Shown: one piece after another, positions 57,054 through 64,000 of the stretch
Position numbering within the stretch: position 1 is the stretch's first letter
How the letters are laid out: the number at the start of each line of letters is the position of its first letter
Assembly: GCF_030813595.1 (NCBI RefSeq)
Contig: NZ_JAUSUH010000004.1
Coordinates: 124,001-188,000, forward strand
Source of the DNA: Ancylobacter vacuolatus
GTDB lineage: Bacteria > Pseudomonadota > Alphaproteobacteria > Rhizobiales > Xanthobacteraceae
DNA length: 64,000 nt
Reading direction: 5' to 3'
The notes under the pieces: model-generated
The model's input: the letters and a program-made list of their open reading frames with translations, nothing else
Databases searched by the model: none
What the model was told of the DNA's origin: nothing
Made by a program: the position numbers and the translations under genes

Positions 57054-57707
57054 ATGCTCATTGGTTATTGTCTCGTCGAAACCGACGGCCGGACGGACGG
57101 CAGCGCCGTGCCTGGCCCCTCTTTTCTCTTGCCGGGAGATTCCGTGTCTCCTCACGCCCGCACGCCTGAGCGGACCGAGCCGGAACCGCCGGAAGCCGCA
57201 GCGCTGCGGGCGCTCGGCTGCGAGCATGTCTTCACCGACATAGACGACGATCGCCGCTTCGATCGGCCCGGCCTGCGGGCGGCGCTGGATTTCTTGCGCC
57301 TCGGCGATGTGCTGACAGTGCCGGCGCTCGGGCATCTCGGCGCCGATGTCGAGACGGTCGTCCGCATCGTGGCGTCCCTCAGCCAGAAGGGCGTGACGAT
57401 CCGGTTGGGCGGCATGCCGATGGACATGATGATTCCCACCGGCGAGGCGCTCGCCTTCGCCTGCCGCGCTCTGGCCCAGCTGACAGAGCCCGGCCCGGCG
57501 CCGGCGGTCACATCAAGCGGGCCGCGGCGGCGCGGTCGGCCACAATCGCTCTCGAACAAGGATATCGCCAAGGCCCACCGGCTGCTGGCCAACGGCAACG
57601 CCGTCCCGGAAGTTGCAAGGGCGCTCGGCGTCTCCCCGGCGACAGTGTACCGGATCTTCCCCCGCCGCCCCTCGAAATCCGGGCACCCCGACGACACCGC
57701 GAACTGA
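57054..57707 (+). CDS. Serine recombinase-like protein lacking the catalytic serine
   Basis: 217 residues from the ATG at 57054 (an ATG at 57033 is possible). The start MLIGYCLVETD aligns with resolvase/invertase N-termini (GYARVST), and ALRALGCEHVFTDIDDDRRFDRPGLRAALDFLR, then TPTGEALAF-like segments follow the fold. The C-terminus is a Hin-type HTH: RRRGRPQSL, then AHRLLANGNAVPEVARALGVSPATVYR. Position 9 is Glu where the catalytic Ser should be, and the usual Arg-rich RLDRLGRS is ALGHLGAD. So it probably binds DNA without recombining. It is divergent from the autotransporter and may regulate it. Confidence 0.75.
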   Translation: MLIGYCLVETDGRTDGSAVPGPSFLLPGDSVSPHARTPERTEPEPPEAAALRALGCEHVFTDIDDDRRFDRPGLRAALDFLRLGDVLTVPALGHLGADVETVVRIVASLSQKGVTIRLGGMPMDMMIPTGEALAFACRALAQLTEPGPAPAVTSSGPRRRGRPQSLSNKDIAKAHRLLANGNAVPEVARALGVSPATVYRIFPRRPSKSGHPDDTAN

Positions 57708-57991
57708 GCGGCGGGTCCCCTGAGCAGGTCGCTGTCACCCCCGTCTCTGTCCGCCTCAGCGAGGTCGAAGGCGGGCGCCTCGGGGGCGTCAGGCTGCTCT
57801 TCGGGGGCGGCGTCGGGTTTCGTCTGCATGGCGGTCTCTCCTCGTGCCCGGATCGAAGCATGAGGACGAAAAGGGAAAGTGTGTCCTGCGGCGTTGACAC
57901 TTTCGCCAGATGCCCCGGATGGCGCGCGTAGTCGCCAAGCTCGTTGAAGAGACGGCCCTTTCGCGCTCACGCAGGCGTTCCGCCCGTTCGA

Positions 57992-58555
57992 TCAGTCGCG
58001 GAGAGAGTGGCCGGACAGCACCTGAACAACGGACTGCGCTAGTTCCTCCGTGGGGCGTTCCCCTTGCAGGCGAAGCACCGGCGCGGATTGATCAGCTAAC
58101 CAGCGCTCATGCTGCGCCTGATTACGCCCCTCGAACAAGGGATCATCATATCGCGATGCCCAATCACGAAATGCGCGGTGGGCTTCATGCATATCGCCGC
58201 CGGGAAGAATGCGCGCACCGTGCCGTTCCGCCTCCCGCGCGGCCAACCGCCGCAATCGAATCTCCGTGGGCGTCCAAAGAAAAACGATCAGATCAACGAC
58301 CTGAATAAGCGCGTCGCCCCAGCCGATGAACGACCCCGTAAGGACCCAACCTTCGGCCTCATTTTGATTCTGCGTGATGAGGCGAACTCGATCCTCGGGC
58401 GAGCGCTTGATGCTGTACGGAGGATCGGTTGGCATCCAGTAGAAGTCGTCCACATCGAGATGCGGCACCTCAAGCTGGGTGGCCAAGGCACTCCCCAGCG
58501 TGGAAACGCCTGAACACGATGCCCCCATGACATAGATACGCGGGCGTCGGGTCAT
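57992..58555 (-). CDS. P-loop kinase-like protein
   Basis: 187 residues from the ATG at 58555, with GGAGGG five bases upstream. It has a Walker A GASCSGVST at residues 11-19, followed by LGSALATQLEVPHLDVDDFYW, the layout of adenylate kinase- or shikimate kinase-like small molecule kinases and topology modulators. An LID-like Arg-rich segment ([15 protein letters not shown]) follows. Substrate unknown. Last chromosomal gene before the integrated element. Confidence 0.85.
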   Translation of the reverse strand: MTRRPRIYVMGASCSGVSTLGSALATQLEVPHLDVDDFYWMPTDPPYSIKRSPEDRVRLITQNQNEAEGWVLTGSFIGWGDALIQVVDLIVFLWTPTEIRLRRLAAREAERHGARILPGGDMHEAHRAFRDWASRYDDPLFEGRNQAQHERWLADQSAPVLRLQGERPTEELAQSVVQVLSGHSLRD

Positions 58556-58645
58556 CACTCCCTCCGAGAAAGCCACATCAGTTCCTCAAGCGCCTAGGCT
58601 TGCGGGTGTATTCGTGGGAGTATTTGGTGGGTGGAGCCGCAGATT

Positions 58646-58669
58646 AAAGTCTTTGATTTCAAAGACTTT
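58646..58669 (-). terminator. Hairpin downstream of the tRNA 3' fragment
   Basis: AAAGTCTTTG and CAAAGACTTT form a perfect 10-bp stem with a four-base loop, with A and T runs on both sides. It probably was the terminator of the original tRNA-Gln gene. Confidence 0.6.
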
Positions 58670-58676
58670 TCTGGGG

Positions 58677-58720
58677 TGGCTGGGGGACCTGGATTCGAAC
58701 CAGGACTAACGGAGTCAGAG
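58677..58720 (-). other. Attachment site: 3' fragment of tRNA-Gln (CTG)
   Basis: Read on the minus strand, the 44 bases run from an anticodon loop CTCTGAC through TCCGT, a T-arm (CCTGG TTCGAAT CCAGG), TCCCCCA, the discriminator G and CCA. The 5' half of the tRNA is missing: the bases before the loop (GGGGC) do not pair with TCCGT and no matching acceptor strand follows. This is what an element leaves at its far end after integrating into a tRNA 3' end. The intact tRNA-Gln should lie at the other end, beyond the right edge. Confidence 0.82.
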
Positions 58721-58864
58721 GCCCCGAGCGAGCATTGATTAGATTGCGCCATTCTCCCGAATGCGGAGAAGGCCTATCATGTCGGATCAATGGGTTAGGA
58801 GCAATATCCCGAATACTCCTGACGTCATACGGCCCGTTGCCACTCGTTCGACCGGGGCTCGCGC

Positions 58865-59614
58865 ATGAACATTTGCGCAGCCGCCGATGCCCTAAAGCTC
58901 GCCATCTCGCAGGCCTCGGGTTCGGAACTGGATCGCCTTTCCGCTGCCGTATGGGAGCAATGGGGCGCCCAGCGTCTGACTGATGATCAGGCGCAAGCCT
59001 TGGCCGATCTGGCCTCCCGTCGCCGGGTGCCGAGCGCTTCACCGCGAGCTTCCTCCGTGATGGCGAGTTTGAGCCGGTTCAAGCCGCGCCGACGACAGAC
59101 GTCTCCGGATCGCGAAGCGTCCAAGCGGCGGCGCCGTGGCTTGGCACGATCGGCGCCCATGCCCGCAGCATTGGCCGCTTGTTTTACAGAGGCTGAGAGC
59201 GCTGCCCTGGCAATCGTCGCAGGCGAGGTAAAACATCGCGGTGCATGCGAACTTCCTATTGATCAGATAGCAGCCCTGTCCGGCGTCTGTCGTACCAGTG
59301 TGCAGAACGCGCTTCATGAGGCGCGGCGGCTCGGCCTGATCGACATCGCCCATCGACCGCAGAAGGGCCGGAAACATCTTCCGAACCGTATCGAGATTGT
59401 GTCGCCTGAGTGGTCGGCATGGATCAAGCGCGGCCCGACGTCTCATCGGCCGATAGGGTCCAAACGTTCGGAACGGTCCAAAAATCTGAACCCCACGAAG
59501 AGCCAGAAGCAAAGGAAAGGAGGGCCTTCGAGAAGGATAAAGGAAGACGTGACATCAAACGGAACAAGTAGAGCGCAATCACCACCTGTCAACGGGAGTG
59601 CCCTAGCCGCATAA
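58865..59614 (+). CDS. HTH protein of the element
   Basis: 249 residues. The N-terminal part is helical and charged. Residues 100-175 hold a winged-helix-like domain (AALSGVCRTSVQNALHEARRLGLIDI), then a basic segment with RKHLPNRIEIVSPEWSAW. Proteins of this layout, with a FTEAESAALAIVAGEV stretch, are common in Hyphomicrobiales elements, from memory of the family. A role in replication control or regulation is inferred from position only. The C-terminus is Lys/Ser-rich. Confidence 0.7.
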   Translation: MNICAAADALKLAISQASGSELDRLSAAVWEQWGAQRLTDDQAQALADLASRRRVPSASPRASSVMASLSRFKPRRRQTSPDREASKRRRRGLARSAPMPAALAACFTEAESAALAIVAGEVKHRGACELPIDQIAALSGVCRTSVQNALHEARRLGLIDIAHRPQKGRKHLPNRIEIVSPEWSAWIKRGPTSHRPIGSKRSERSKNLNPTKSQKQRKGGPSRRIKEDVTSNGTSRAQSPPVNGSALAA

Positions 59615-59622
59615 AATGCCAC

Positions 59623-59925
59623 ATGCTTCAGACCAGCAACATCGTCGCCTCGACGTCTCTTGCCGAACTGGCGAGAGATGCGGTCTTTGGCACTCCCGAT
59701 CACGATTGGACCTTCGTCGAAGCCGGCAGTCTGGCTTGGCAGCAATGGTGCGACTTCTGTCGTTCTGAGATTGGCCGAGAGCCTGCTGTCGCCCACGTCT
59801 TCGCCCATCTGCCCGGCCGGTCCTTCGGTCGGTATCGCGGGCGCAGCCTGCCGATGGCTCGACCTCCGGGCGCCCCGTCTCTTGACCGCATGCGCATCGC
59901 CAGCGGCGAGCGGGAGGATAGCTGA
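59623..59925 (+). CDS. Hypothetical protein of the element (100 aa)
   Basis: 100 residues. It has an ordered middle part (DWTFVEAGSLAWQQWCDFCRSEIGREP) that looks protein-like, followed by a basic tail. It begins nine bases after the HTH gene, and its stop lies two bases before the next gene, so it fits in a run of phage genes. No family recognised. Confidence 0.55.
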   Translation: MLQTSNIVASTSLAELARDAVFGTPDHDWTFVEAGSLAWQQWCDFCRSEIGREPAVAHVFAHLPGRSFGRYRGRSLPMARPPGAPSLDRMRIASGEREDS

Positions 59926-59927
59926 CC

Positions 59928-60170
59928 ATGCGAGCCGGGCGCCCACGCAAGACCGACGTTCGCGCCATCGACGCGGGCAAACTCAACCGGGCGGCACGGC
60001 TGCAGGACCTGCGGGAGCGGCTGAGGCGGACACAGTTGTCGGTCTCTCGCCTCGAGGCTGAGGTTGCCGCCAACCCTCGCGCCTCCAATGGCAGGGCCAA
60101 CCTGAACCAGATGAAGCAGGCCGTGGTGATCCTCGAGCACGAGATCATGAAGGTGGAAGCGCGTGGATAG
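59928..60170 (+). CDS. Hypothetical protein of the element, coiled-coil (80 aa)
   Basis: 80 residues. Basic N-terminus MRAGRPRKTDVRAIDAG, then long helices with LQDLRERLRRTQLSVSRLEAEV and LNQMKQAVVILEHEI, a likely coiled coil. Size and place before the portal gene are those of a phage small terminase-like or DNA-binding protein, but no family signature is seen. Confidence 0.55.
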   Translation: MRAGRPRKTDVRAIDAGKLNRAARLQDLRERLRRTQLSVSRLEAEVAANPRASNGRANLNQMKQAVVILEHEIMKVEARG

Positions 60171-60305
60171 CTGCTCACCGCGCGTACCCCGGGGTGGTCG
60201 TGAACTTCCGGGACCCGGCCGGGACCGGCGGGGGTAGCTTCGCGCGCGATACGGGCCAATTAGGATTTTTACTTTATTTATCAGTTAGATAGGCAGAGGT
60301 TGTAA

Positions 60306-61517
60306 GTGCTTCAGCGGCTCTCAGGATGGTTCAGGACGACGAAGAGCTTGTCCGCTCCCGATGCGGAGCTGCAGGCGGTCTTCGGCGCGCTGCCCTCCGG
60401 CCTCGGCGTCGGAACTGCCCAGGCGCTGACCGTGCCGGCGGTTCAGTCCGCGATCCGGCTCTTGAGCGAAGCCAGCGCATGCCTTGATCTTCGCGTCGAG
60501 CGCCGCGTCGGCGGTGCCTGGATCGAGGCGCCGGAGCACCCGGCCGCTGCTCTCCTCGGCAGCCAGCCGAACGACTGGCAAAGCAGCTATGAGCTGATCC
60601 GTGATATGGTGGCGGCGGCGCTGATCACCGACAAGGGCTCGCTCGCCCTGGCGAATAAAGTGGACGGCCGGACGATCGAGCTGGTGCGCTATGAGCCCGG
60701 TCACTTCACGGTCGATTATTCCGGCGATGGTCGGCTGGAGCCCAGCTATCGCATCAACAACACGCCCGTGTCGGCGGACGACGTGGTGCATCTGCGCTCC
60801 CCATTCGCCCGTTGCCCTCTCAGCCTTGCCGCCGACGCCATCGGCGTGGCGAAGACGCTGGAGGAGCACGCTGGCCGGCTGTTCAAGAACGGTGCCCGGC
60901 CCTCGGGTGTCCTGTCGCTGAAGGATCGTGTCACGCCGGAGGCGCTCAAGCGCATTCGCGAGGCGTGGGCGATCGCGCATGGCAACGGCAAGTCCGGCGG
61001 CACCGCCATCGTCGAAGGCGGGGCGGAATATGCCCAGCTCACCATGCTCTCGACCGATGGGCAGTTCTTGGAGAACAGGACGTTCCAGCTTCAGGAGATC
61101 GCCCGCGCTTTCCGAGTTCCGCCGACGATGATCTACGAGCTTTCGCGAGGTACTTTCAGTACAACGGAAGCTCTCGGACGTGATTTTCTTGTGTTCAGCT
61201 TGGACCCTTGGCTGCAGGCGCTTGAGGGTGCGCTGCGCCGAGCGCTGTTCGCCGCCGGTGAACGCCGCGAATACAGGGTGAAGTTCGACAGGGATGATTT
61301 GACGAGGGCAAGCCTGACCGAACGCGCCACGGCCATCGCCTCGCTGATCGCCTCTCGGGTGCTCAATCCGAATGAGGGCCGTTCCTGGCTGGACCTGCCG
61401 CCCCGCGAGGGCGGCGAGGAGTACGCCAACCCGAACACTGGCAGCAACCAGCCCGGCGGACAGATCGGCGCCGCTGCTCCGCCTCCCACACCCGACCAGC
61501 GCGAGGATGACGCCTGA
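60306..61517 (+). CDS. Phage portal protein, HK97 family
   Basis: 403 residues from a GTG at 60306, with AGAGG upstream. Typical portal blocks: TVPAVQSAIRLLSEASA near the start, HLRSPFARCPLSLAADAIGVAKTLEEHA, GARPSGVLSLKDRVT, and the IARAFRVPPTMI segment followed by FSTTEALGRDFLVFSLDPWL. It forms the dodecameric ring through which DNA enters the head. The stop shares ATGA with the next gene. Confidence 0.95.
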   Translation: MLQRLSGWFRTTKSLSAPDAELQAVFGALPSGLGVGTAQALTVPAVQSAIRLLSEASACLDLRVERRVGGAWIEAPEHPAAALLGSQPNDWQSSYELIRDMVAAALITDKGSLALANKVDGRTIELVRYEPGHFTVDYSGDGRLEPSYRINNTPVSADDVVHLRSPFARCPLSLAADAIGVAKTLEEHAGRLFKNGARPSGVLSLKDRVTPEALKRIREAWAIAHGNGKSGGTAIVEGGAEYAQLTMLSTDGQFLENRTFQLQEIARAFRVPPTMIYELSRGTFSTTEALGRDFLVFSLDPWLQALEGALRRALFAAGERREYRVKFDRDDLTRASLTERATAIASLIASRVLNPNEGRSWLDLPPREGGEEYANPNTGSNQPGGQIGAAAPPPTPDQREDDA

Positions 61518-61729
61518 TGGACAACGTCATTCATCTGCACCCCCGAGCGGAACTCGACGGGGGCGTCATCACAGGCGGCGGCCCGGACGCGGGAACGCCC
61601 TGGTTCTTCATCGAGTACTGCGGCCTGACCGTCTGGGACGGCCTTTCCTATGAGGATGGCGTCAGCGTCCTTGCGGATCTCTGCCGCGACGGTGTGCGCA
61701 CCGTCGATCTCGTGGGGAGGTCTCACTGA
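61517..61729 (+). CDS. Small phage protein between portal and protease (70 aa)
   Basis: 70 residues, starting in the portal stop (ATGA) and ending in the protease start. It has NVIHLHPRAELDGGVITGG, then FFIEYCGLTVWDGLSYEDG. No family recognised. The tight packing shows it is translated with its neighbours. Confidence 0.65.
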   Translation: MDNVIHLHPRAELDGGVITGGGPDAGTPWFFIEYCGLTVWDGLSYEDGVSVLADLCRDGVRTVDLVGRSH

Positions 61730-62232
61730 TGGAGCACGCCTTCATCGAGACCAAGGTCATCGCCGACAATGCCGGCACCATCACCGGCCTGGCGTGGAAG
61801 TTCGGCACGCCCGATCGCGTCGGCGACATGATCGAGCCGGGCGCCTTCAAGGGCATGAAGCTGCCGATTCCGATGCTGTTCGGCCACGACATGAACGATC
61901 CCGTCGGCGTGTGGACCGAAGCCCAGGAGACCGGCGCCGGCCTCGCCCTGAAGGGCCGCATGCTGGTGGAGGACGTTCCCCGCGCTCGCGAGGTCCGCGC
62001 CCTGGTGATGGCCGGCGCCGTCGGCGGCCTCTCAATCGGCTTCGTCACCAAGAAGGCGGTGGCACGCAGCGGCGGCGGCCGCACCATCAAGTCGCTTGAG
62101 CTTTTCGAGGTGTCGCTTGTCACGGCGCCCATGCACCCCGGCGCGCGGATTACCGGCGCCAAATCCGCGGCGGACGCCTTCCGGCTCGCCGAAGCACTCC
62201 GCCGCGCCGATGCGGCTCTCCGAGGAAACTGA
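61729..62232 (+). CDS. HK97 family prohead protease
   Basis: 167 residues. The serine protease fold of the family (U35/S78-like) shows ITGLAWKFGTPDRVGDMIEPGAF, the His in LFGHDMNDPVG, and the Ser in GGLSIGFVTKK, with LELFEVSLVTAPMHP at the end. It cuts the scaffold part from the capsid protein encoded next door at 62236. Confidence 0.95.
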   Translation: MEHAFIETKVIADNAGTITGLAWKFGTPDRVGDMIEPGAFKGMKLPIPMLFGHDMNDPVGVWTEAQETGAGLALKGRMLVEDVPRAREVRALVMAGAVGGLSIGFVTKKAVARSGGGRTIKSLELFEVSLVTAPMHPGARITGAKSAADAFRLAEALRRADAALRGN

Positions 62233-62235
62233 AAG

Positions 62236-63438
62236 ATGAAGCATACCTGCCTGCACGCGCTGGCGCCCGGCGCACTGGAACTGAAGGGCGAGAACGACGA
62301 TCCGAACGAGATCGTCACCAAAGCGCTCGGCGACCTGACGAAGACCGTCACCGATGGCCAGAAGGCGCTCGGCGATCGCATCGCCGCGCTGGAGGGCAAG
62401 GGCACCAAGCCGGACGACAAGAAGGACGACCCGGCCGCGAAGCTCGTCGAGCGCCTGGACAAAATCGAGGCGAAGGTGAACCGCCCGAACGGCACCGACA
62501 CCAAGGGCGAGCCGACCGTCGAGCAGAAGGCCTTCGCCTCCTACCTGCGCTTCGGCAATCAGGCCCCGGCCGAGGAGCTGAAGACCCTCACTGTCAGTTC
62601 GGACCCTCAGGGCGGCTATTTCGCCCCGGCGGAGATGAGCACCGAATTCCTGCGCAACCTGGTCGAGTTCTCGCCGGTTCGCAGCGTCGCCAGCGTGCGC
62701 TCGACGGGCGCGCCGAGCGTGATCTACCCGACCCGAAGCTCGATCACGGCCGCCCGATGGAAGGGCGAGACGCAGGCGCAGGAGGGCAGCGAGCCGACCT
62801 TCGGACAGGCCGAAGTCGTGGTGAAGGAGATCGGCACCTATGTCGATATTTCCAACCAGCTCATCGCCGACAGCGCGGGCAACGTCGAATCCGAAGTGAA
62901 CCTCGCCCTCTCCGAGGACTTCGGCCAGAAGGAAGCCCTGGCCTTCGTGTCGGGTAGCGGCGTGCTGGAGCCGGAAGGCTTCATGACCGCCGCTGGCATC
63001 GGCGAGACGGTCAACGGCCACGCGACCAACCTCTCGGCCGATGCGCTGATCACGCTCCTCTACGCCCTGCCTGCGACCTACCGCAATTCCGGCGCGTGGG
63101 CGATGAACGGCACCACGCTCGCGGCCATCCGCAAGTTGAAGGACGGACAGTCCAACTATCTCTGGCAGCCCAGCTATCAGGCCGGCCAGCCCGAGACGAT
63201 CCTCGGTCGCCCCGTGCTCGAGATGATCGACATGCCCGACGTGGCCTCGGGAACCTTCCCCATCATCTACGGCGACTTCAGCGGCTACCGGATCGTCGAC
63301 CGCATCAGCCTCACGATCCTGATGAACCCGTTCCTGCTCGCGACCAACGGCCTCACCCGCTACCACGCGACCCGTCGCGTCGGCGGCCGGGTGCTCCAGC
63401 CGGCCAAGTTCCGCAAGCTCAAGATGGCCGTTTCCTGA
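62236..63438 (+). CDS. Phage major capsid protein, HK97 family
   Basis: 400 residues. An N-terminal charged, coiled-coil delta domain of about 90 residues (LTKTVTDGQKALGDRIAALEG) acts as scaffold. The mature part has the HK97 blocks: KTLTVSSDPQGGYFAPAEMS, SFNL-like FRNLVEFSPVRSVASV, then AYALPATYRNSGAWAMN-type text and GRPVLEMIDMPD. It follows the protease gene by three bases. Confidence 0.95.
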   Translation: MKHTCLHALAPGALELKGENDDPNEIVTKALGDLTKTVTDGQKALGDRIAALEGKGTKPDDKKDDPAAKLVERLDKIEAKVNRPNGTDTKGEPTVEQKAFASYLRFGNQAPAEELKTLTVSSDPQGGYFAPAEMSTEFLRNLVEFSPVRSVASVRSTGAPSVIYPTRSSITAARWKGETQAQEGSEPTFGQAEVVVKEIGTYVDISNQLIADSAGNVESEVNLALSEDFGQKEALAFVSGSGVLEPEGFMTAAGIGETVNGHATNLSADALITLLYALPATYRNSGAWAMNGTTLAAIRKLKDGQSNYLWQPSYQAGQPETILGRPVLEMIDMPDVASGTFPIIYGDFSGYRIVDRISLTILMNPFLLATNGLTRYHATRRVGGRVLQPAKFRKLKMAVS

Positions 63439-63448
63439 GGAGGGACCC

Positions 63449-63880
63449 ATGCGCGACATCATCTCGAACATCGCCGTCGTCGAAGCCATCCCGCCCGCCG
63501 CCTACGCGGCGGACAACACCCCGGCGGCGATCGACATCAAGGGGTTCGACGCCGCCATGCTGGCGATCCACGTCGGCGTCGGCGGCATCACATTCAGCGG
63601 CACGAACAAGATCGAGTTCAAGCTGACTCACAGCGATGACGACTCTACCTATTCGGCCGTCACCATCGACGACGTGCAGGGCATCGCCAGCGTCGGCACC
63701 GGCGGCATCGTCAAGTCGCTGATCGCCGCGCACGCGGCGCCCACGATCACCCGCGTCGGCTATGTCGGCAACAAGCGGTACCTGAAGCTGCTGGCGGACT
63801 TCTCCGGCACCCACGGCACCGCGACGCCGTTCTCCGCCTCTGTCGTCAAGGGCCACGCCGCCGACAGGCCGGTGGCGTGA
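63449..63880 (+). CDS. Phage structural protein downstream of capsid
   Basis: 143 residues; GAGGGA precedes the ATG. The beta-rich sequence has AIDIKGFDAAMLAIHVG, KIEFKLTHSDDDSTYSAVT and KRYLKLLADFSGTHGTATPF, a pattern common to proteins encoded just after HK97 capsids in alphaproteobacterial phages. Probably a head decoration or adaptor protein; no firm family. Confidence 0.75.
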   Translation: MRDIISNIAVVEAIPPAAYAADNTPAAIDIKGFDAAMLAIHVGVGGITFSGTNKIEFKLTHSDDDSTYSAVTIDDVQGIASVGTGGIVKSLIAAHAAPTITRVGYVGNKRYLKLLADFSGTHGTATPFSASVVKGHAADRPVA

Positions 63881-63896
63881 TGTGGGGGTACGGTCA

Positions 63897-64000
63897 ATGG
63901 ACCTGAGCACCTTCGCACCCACGCCGACCAGCTTCCCGCGCCGGGGGCGGGCGATCACGCCGAGCAACACGACCGATCTCCCCTTCCCGGCCAAGGCCGT
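63897..64000 (+). CDS. Phage protein, N-terminal fragment (spike base-like)
   Basis: The frame opens at 63897 after a GGGGG-type site and runs off the edge after about 34 residues. The segment RAITPSNTTDLPFPAKAV resembles the start of the spike base protein family known from the Rhodobacter gene transfer agent (RCAP_Rcc01079 type). Too short for certainty. Confidence 0.5.
   Translation, partial: MDLSTFAPTPTSFPRRGRAITPSNTTDLPFPAKA

Larger units (their letters stand above)
58556..58864. other. Chromosome/element junction region
   Basis: About 310 bases without protein genes. It holds a hairpin (58646-58669), the tRNA-Gln 3' fragment (58677-58720) and then presumed element DNA up to the first element gene at 58865. 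Confidence 0.6.
58677..64000 (+). mobile_element. Integrated phage-like element, left part
   Basis: It starts at the tRNA-Gln 3' fragment and continues past the window. The genes seen are all on the plus strand: an HTH protein, two small genes, then portal, a small gene, prohead protease, major capsid and two downstream head or tail genes. No integrase is in view; by the geometry it should be near the other end. No terminase gene precedes the portal. Confidence 0.85.

Noticed and set aside
57152-57829. Minus-strand frame from an ATG at 57829 with a good GAGGAGAG site
   Set aside because: The first 40 residues are acidic and plausible, but the remainder is fully antisense to the recombinase-like gene and looks non-coding. 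A short real gene here cannot be excluded.
58677-58762. A complete tRNA gene
   Set aside because: The acceptor and anticodon 5' strands do not pair with the 3' half and the spacing is too long, so only the 3' fragment is supported.

Overview
The window is GC-rich chromosomal DNA with the gene style of an alphaproteobacterium of the order Hyphomicrobiales. Xanthobacteraceae-like genera such as Ancylobacter or Starkeya would fit, but this is inferred from gene content and codon use only. Supporting content includes DUF1488 and DUF2239 proteins, an IalB-family protein, a GuaA/RsmB-type/GuaB housekeeping block, and several ABC and catabolic operons on both strands.

Layout. 1-5.8 kb: a partial carboxylesterase, a winged-helix-like protein, a Tat-exported beta carbonic anhydrase, a monooxygenase-fold protein, a cold-shock protein with a small basic protein behind it, a transglutaminase-like protein and three short conserved proteins. 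6.2-14 kb: a PHB depolymerase-like esterase, then a minus-strand operon running from a polar amino acid-type binding protein to a fused permease-ATPase, a formamidase/acetamidase, and a 786-residue protein that joins an AraC-type regulator to a second formamidase/acetamidase. 14.2-20 kb: a large multi-PAS hybrid histidine kinase, a glycosyltransferase-like protein and a FemAB/GNAT-like protein.

20.2-36 kb is a large divergent catabolic island. On the minus strand lie a cupin, an SDR, an aspartate dehydrogenase-like enzyme, a DadA-like flavoprotein, a Cys/Cys hydroxyproline epimerase, a NIPSNAP protein, a B12-binding mutase-like protein, a DHDPS-family lyase, a Ser/Cys proline racemase-family enzyme and an alpha/beta hydrolase. 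On the plus strand lie a GntR/FCD regulator, a complete Liv-type ABC transporter and another SDR. Two matching palindromes in the shared promoter region are very probably the GntR operators. The set looks like uptake and breakdown of a hydroxyproline-like compound by a route that differs from the textbook one: it has a B12 protein and has no semialdehyde dehydrogenase.

36-51 kb: a HAD hydrolase, an AraC/GyrI-like regulator, a GNAT enzyme, a degenerate stretch with a transporter remnant, DUF2239, a frameshifted DUF1330-like gene, an alpha/beta hydrolase, guaA, an RsmB-type methyltransferase, MAPEG, guaB, an MFS exporter, rlmE, ppx and ialB. 51.3-57.7 kb: a 1765-residue autotransporter whose passenger is built from RTX-like GGxGxDx-hydrophobic motifs, including a nearly identical 522-bp higher-order tandem repeat. 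A recombinase-like protein that has lost the catalytic serine is encoded divergently from it. 58-64 kb: a P-loop kinase, the 3' fragment of a tRNA-Gln gene that marks one end of an integrated element, and the start of that element: an HTH protein, small genes, and an HK97-type portal, protease and capsid set with no terminase before the portal. The element runs off the right edge.
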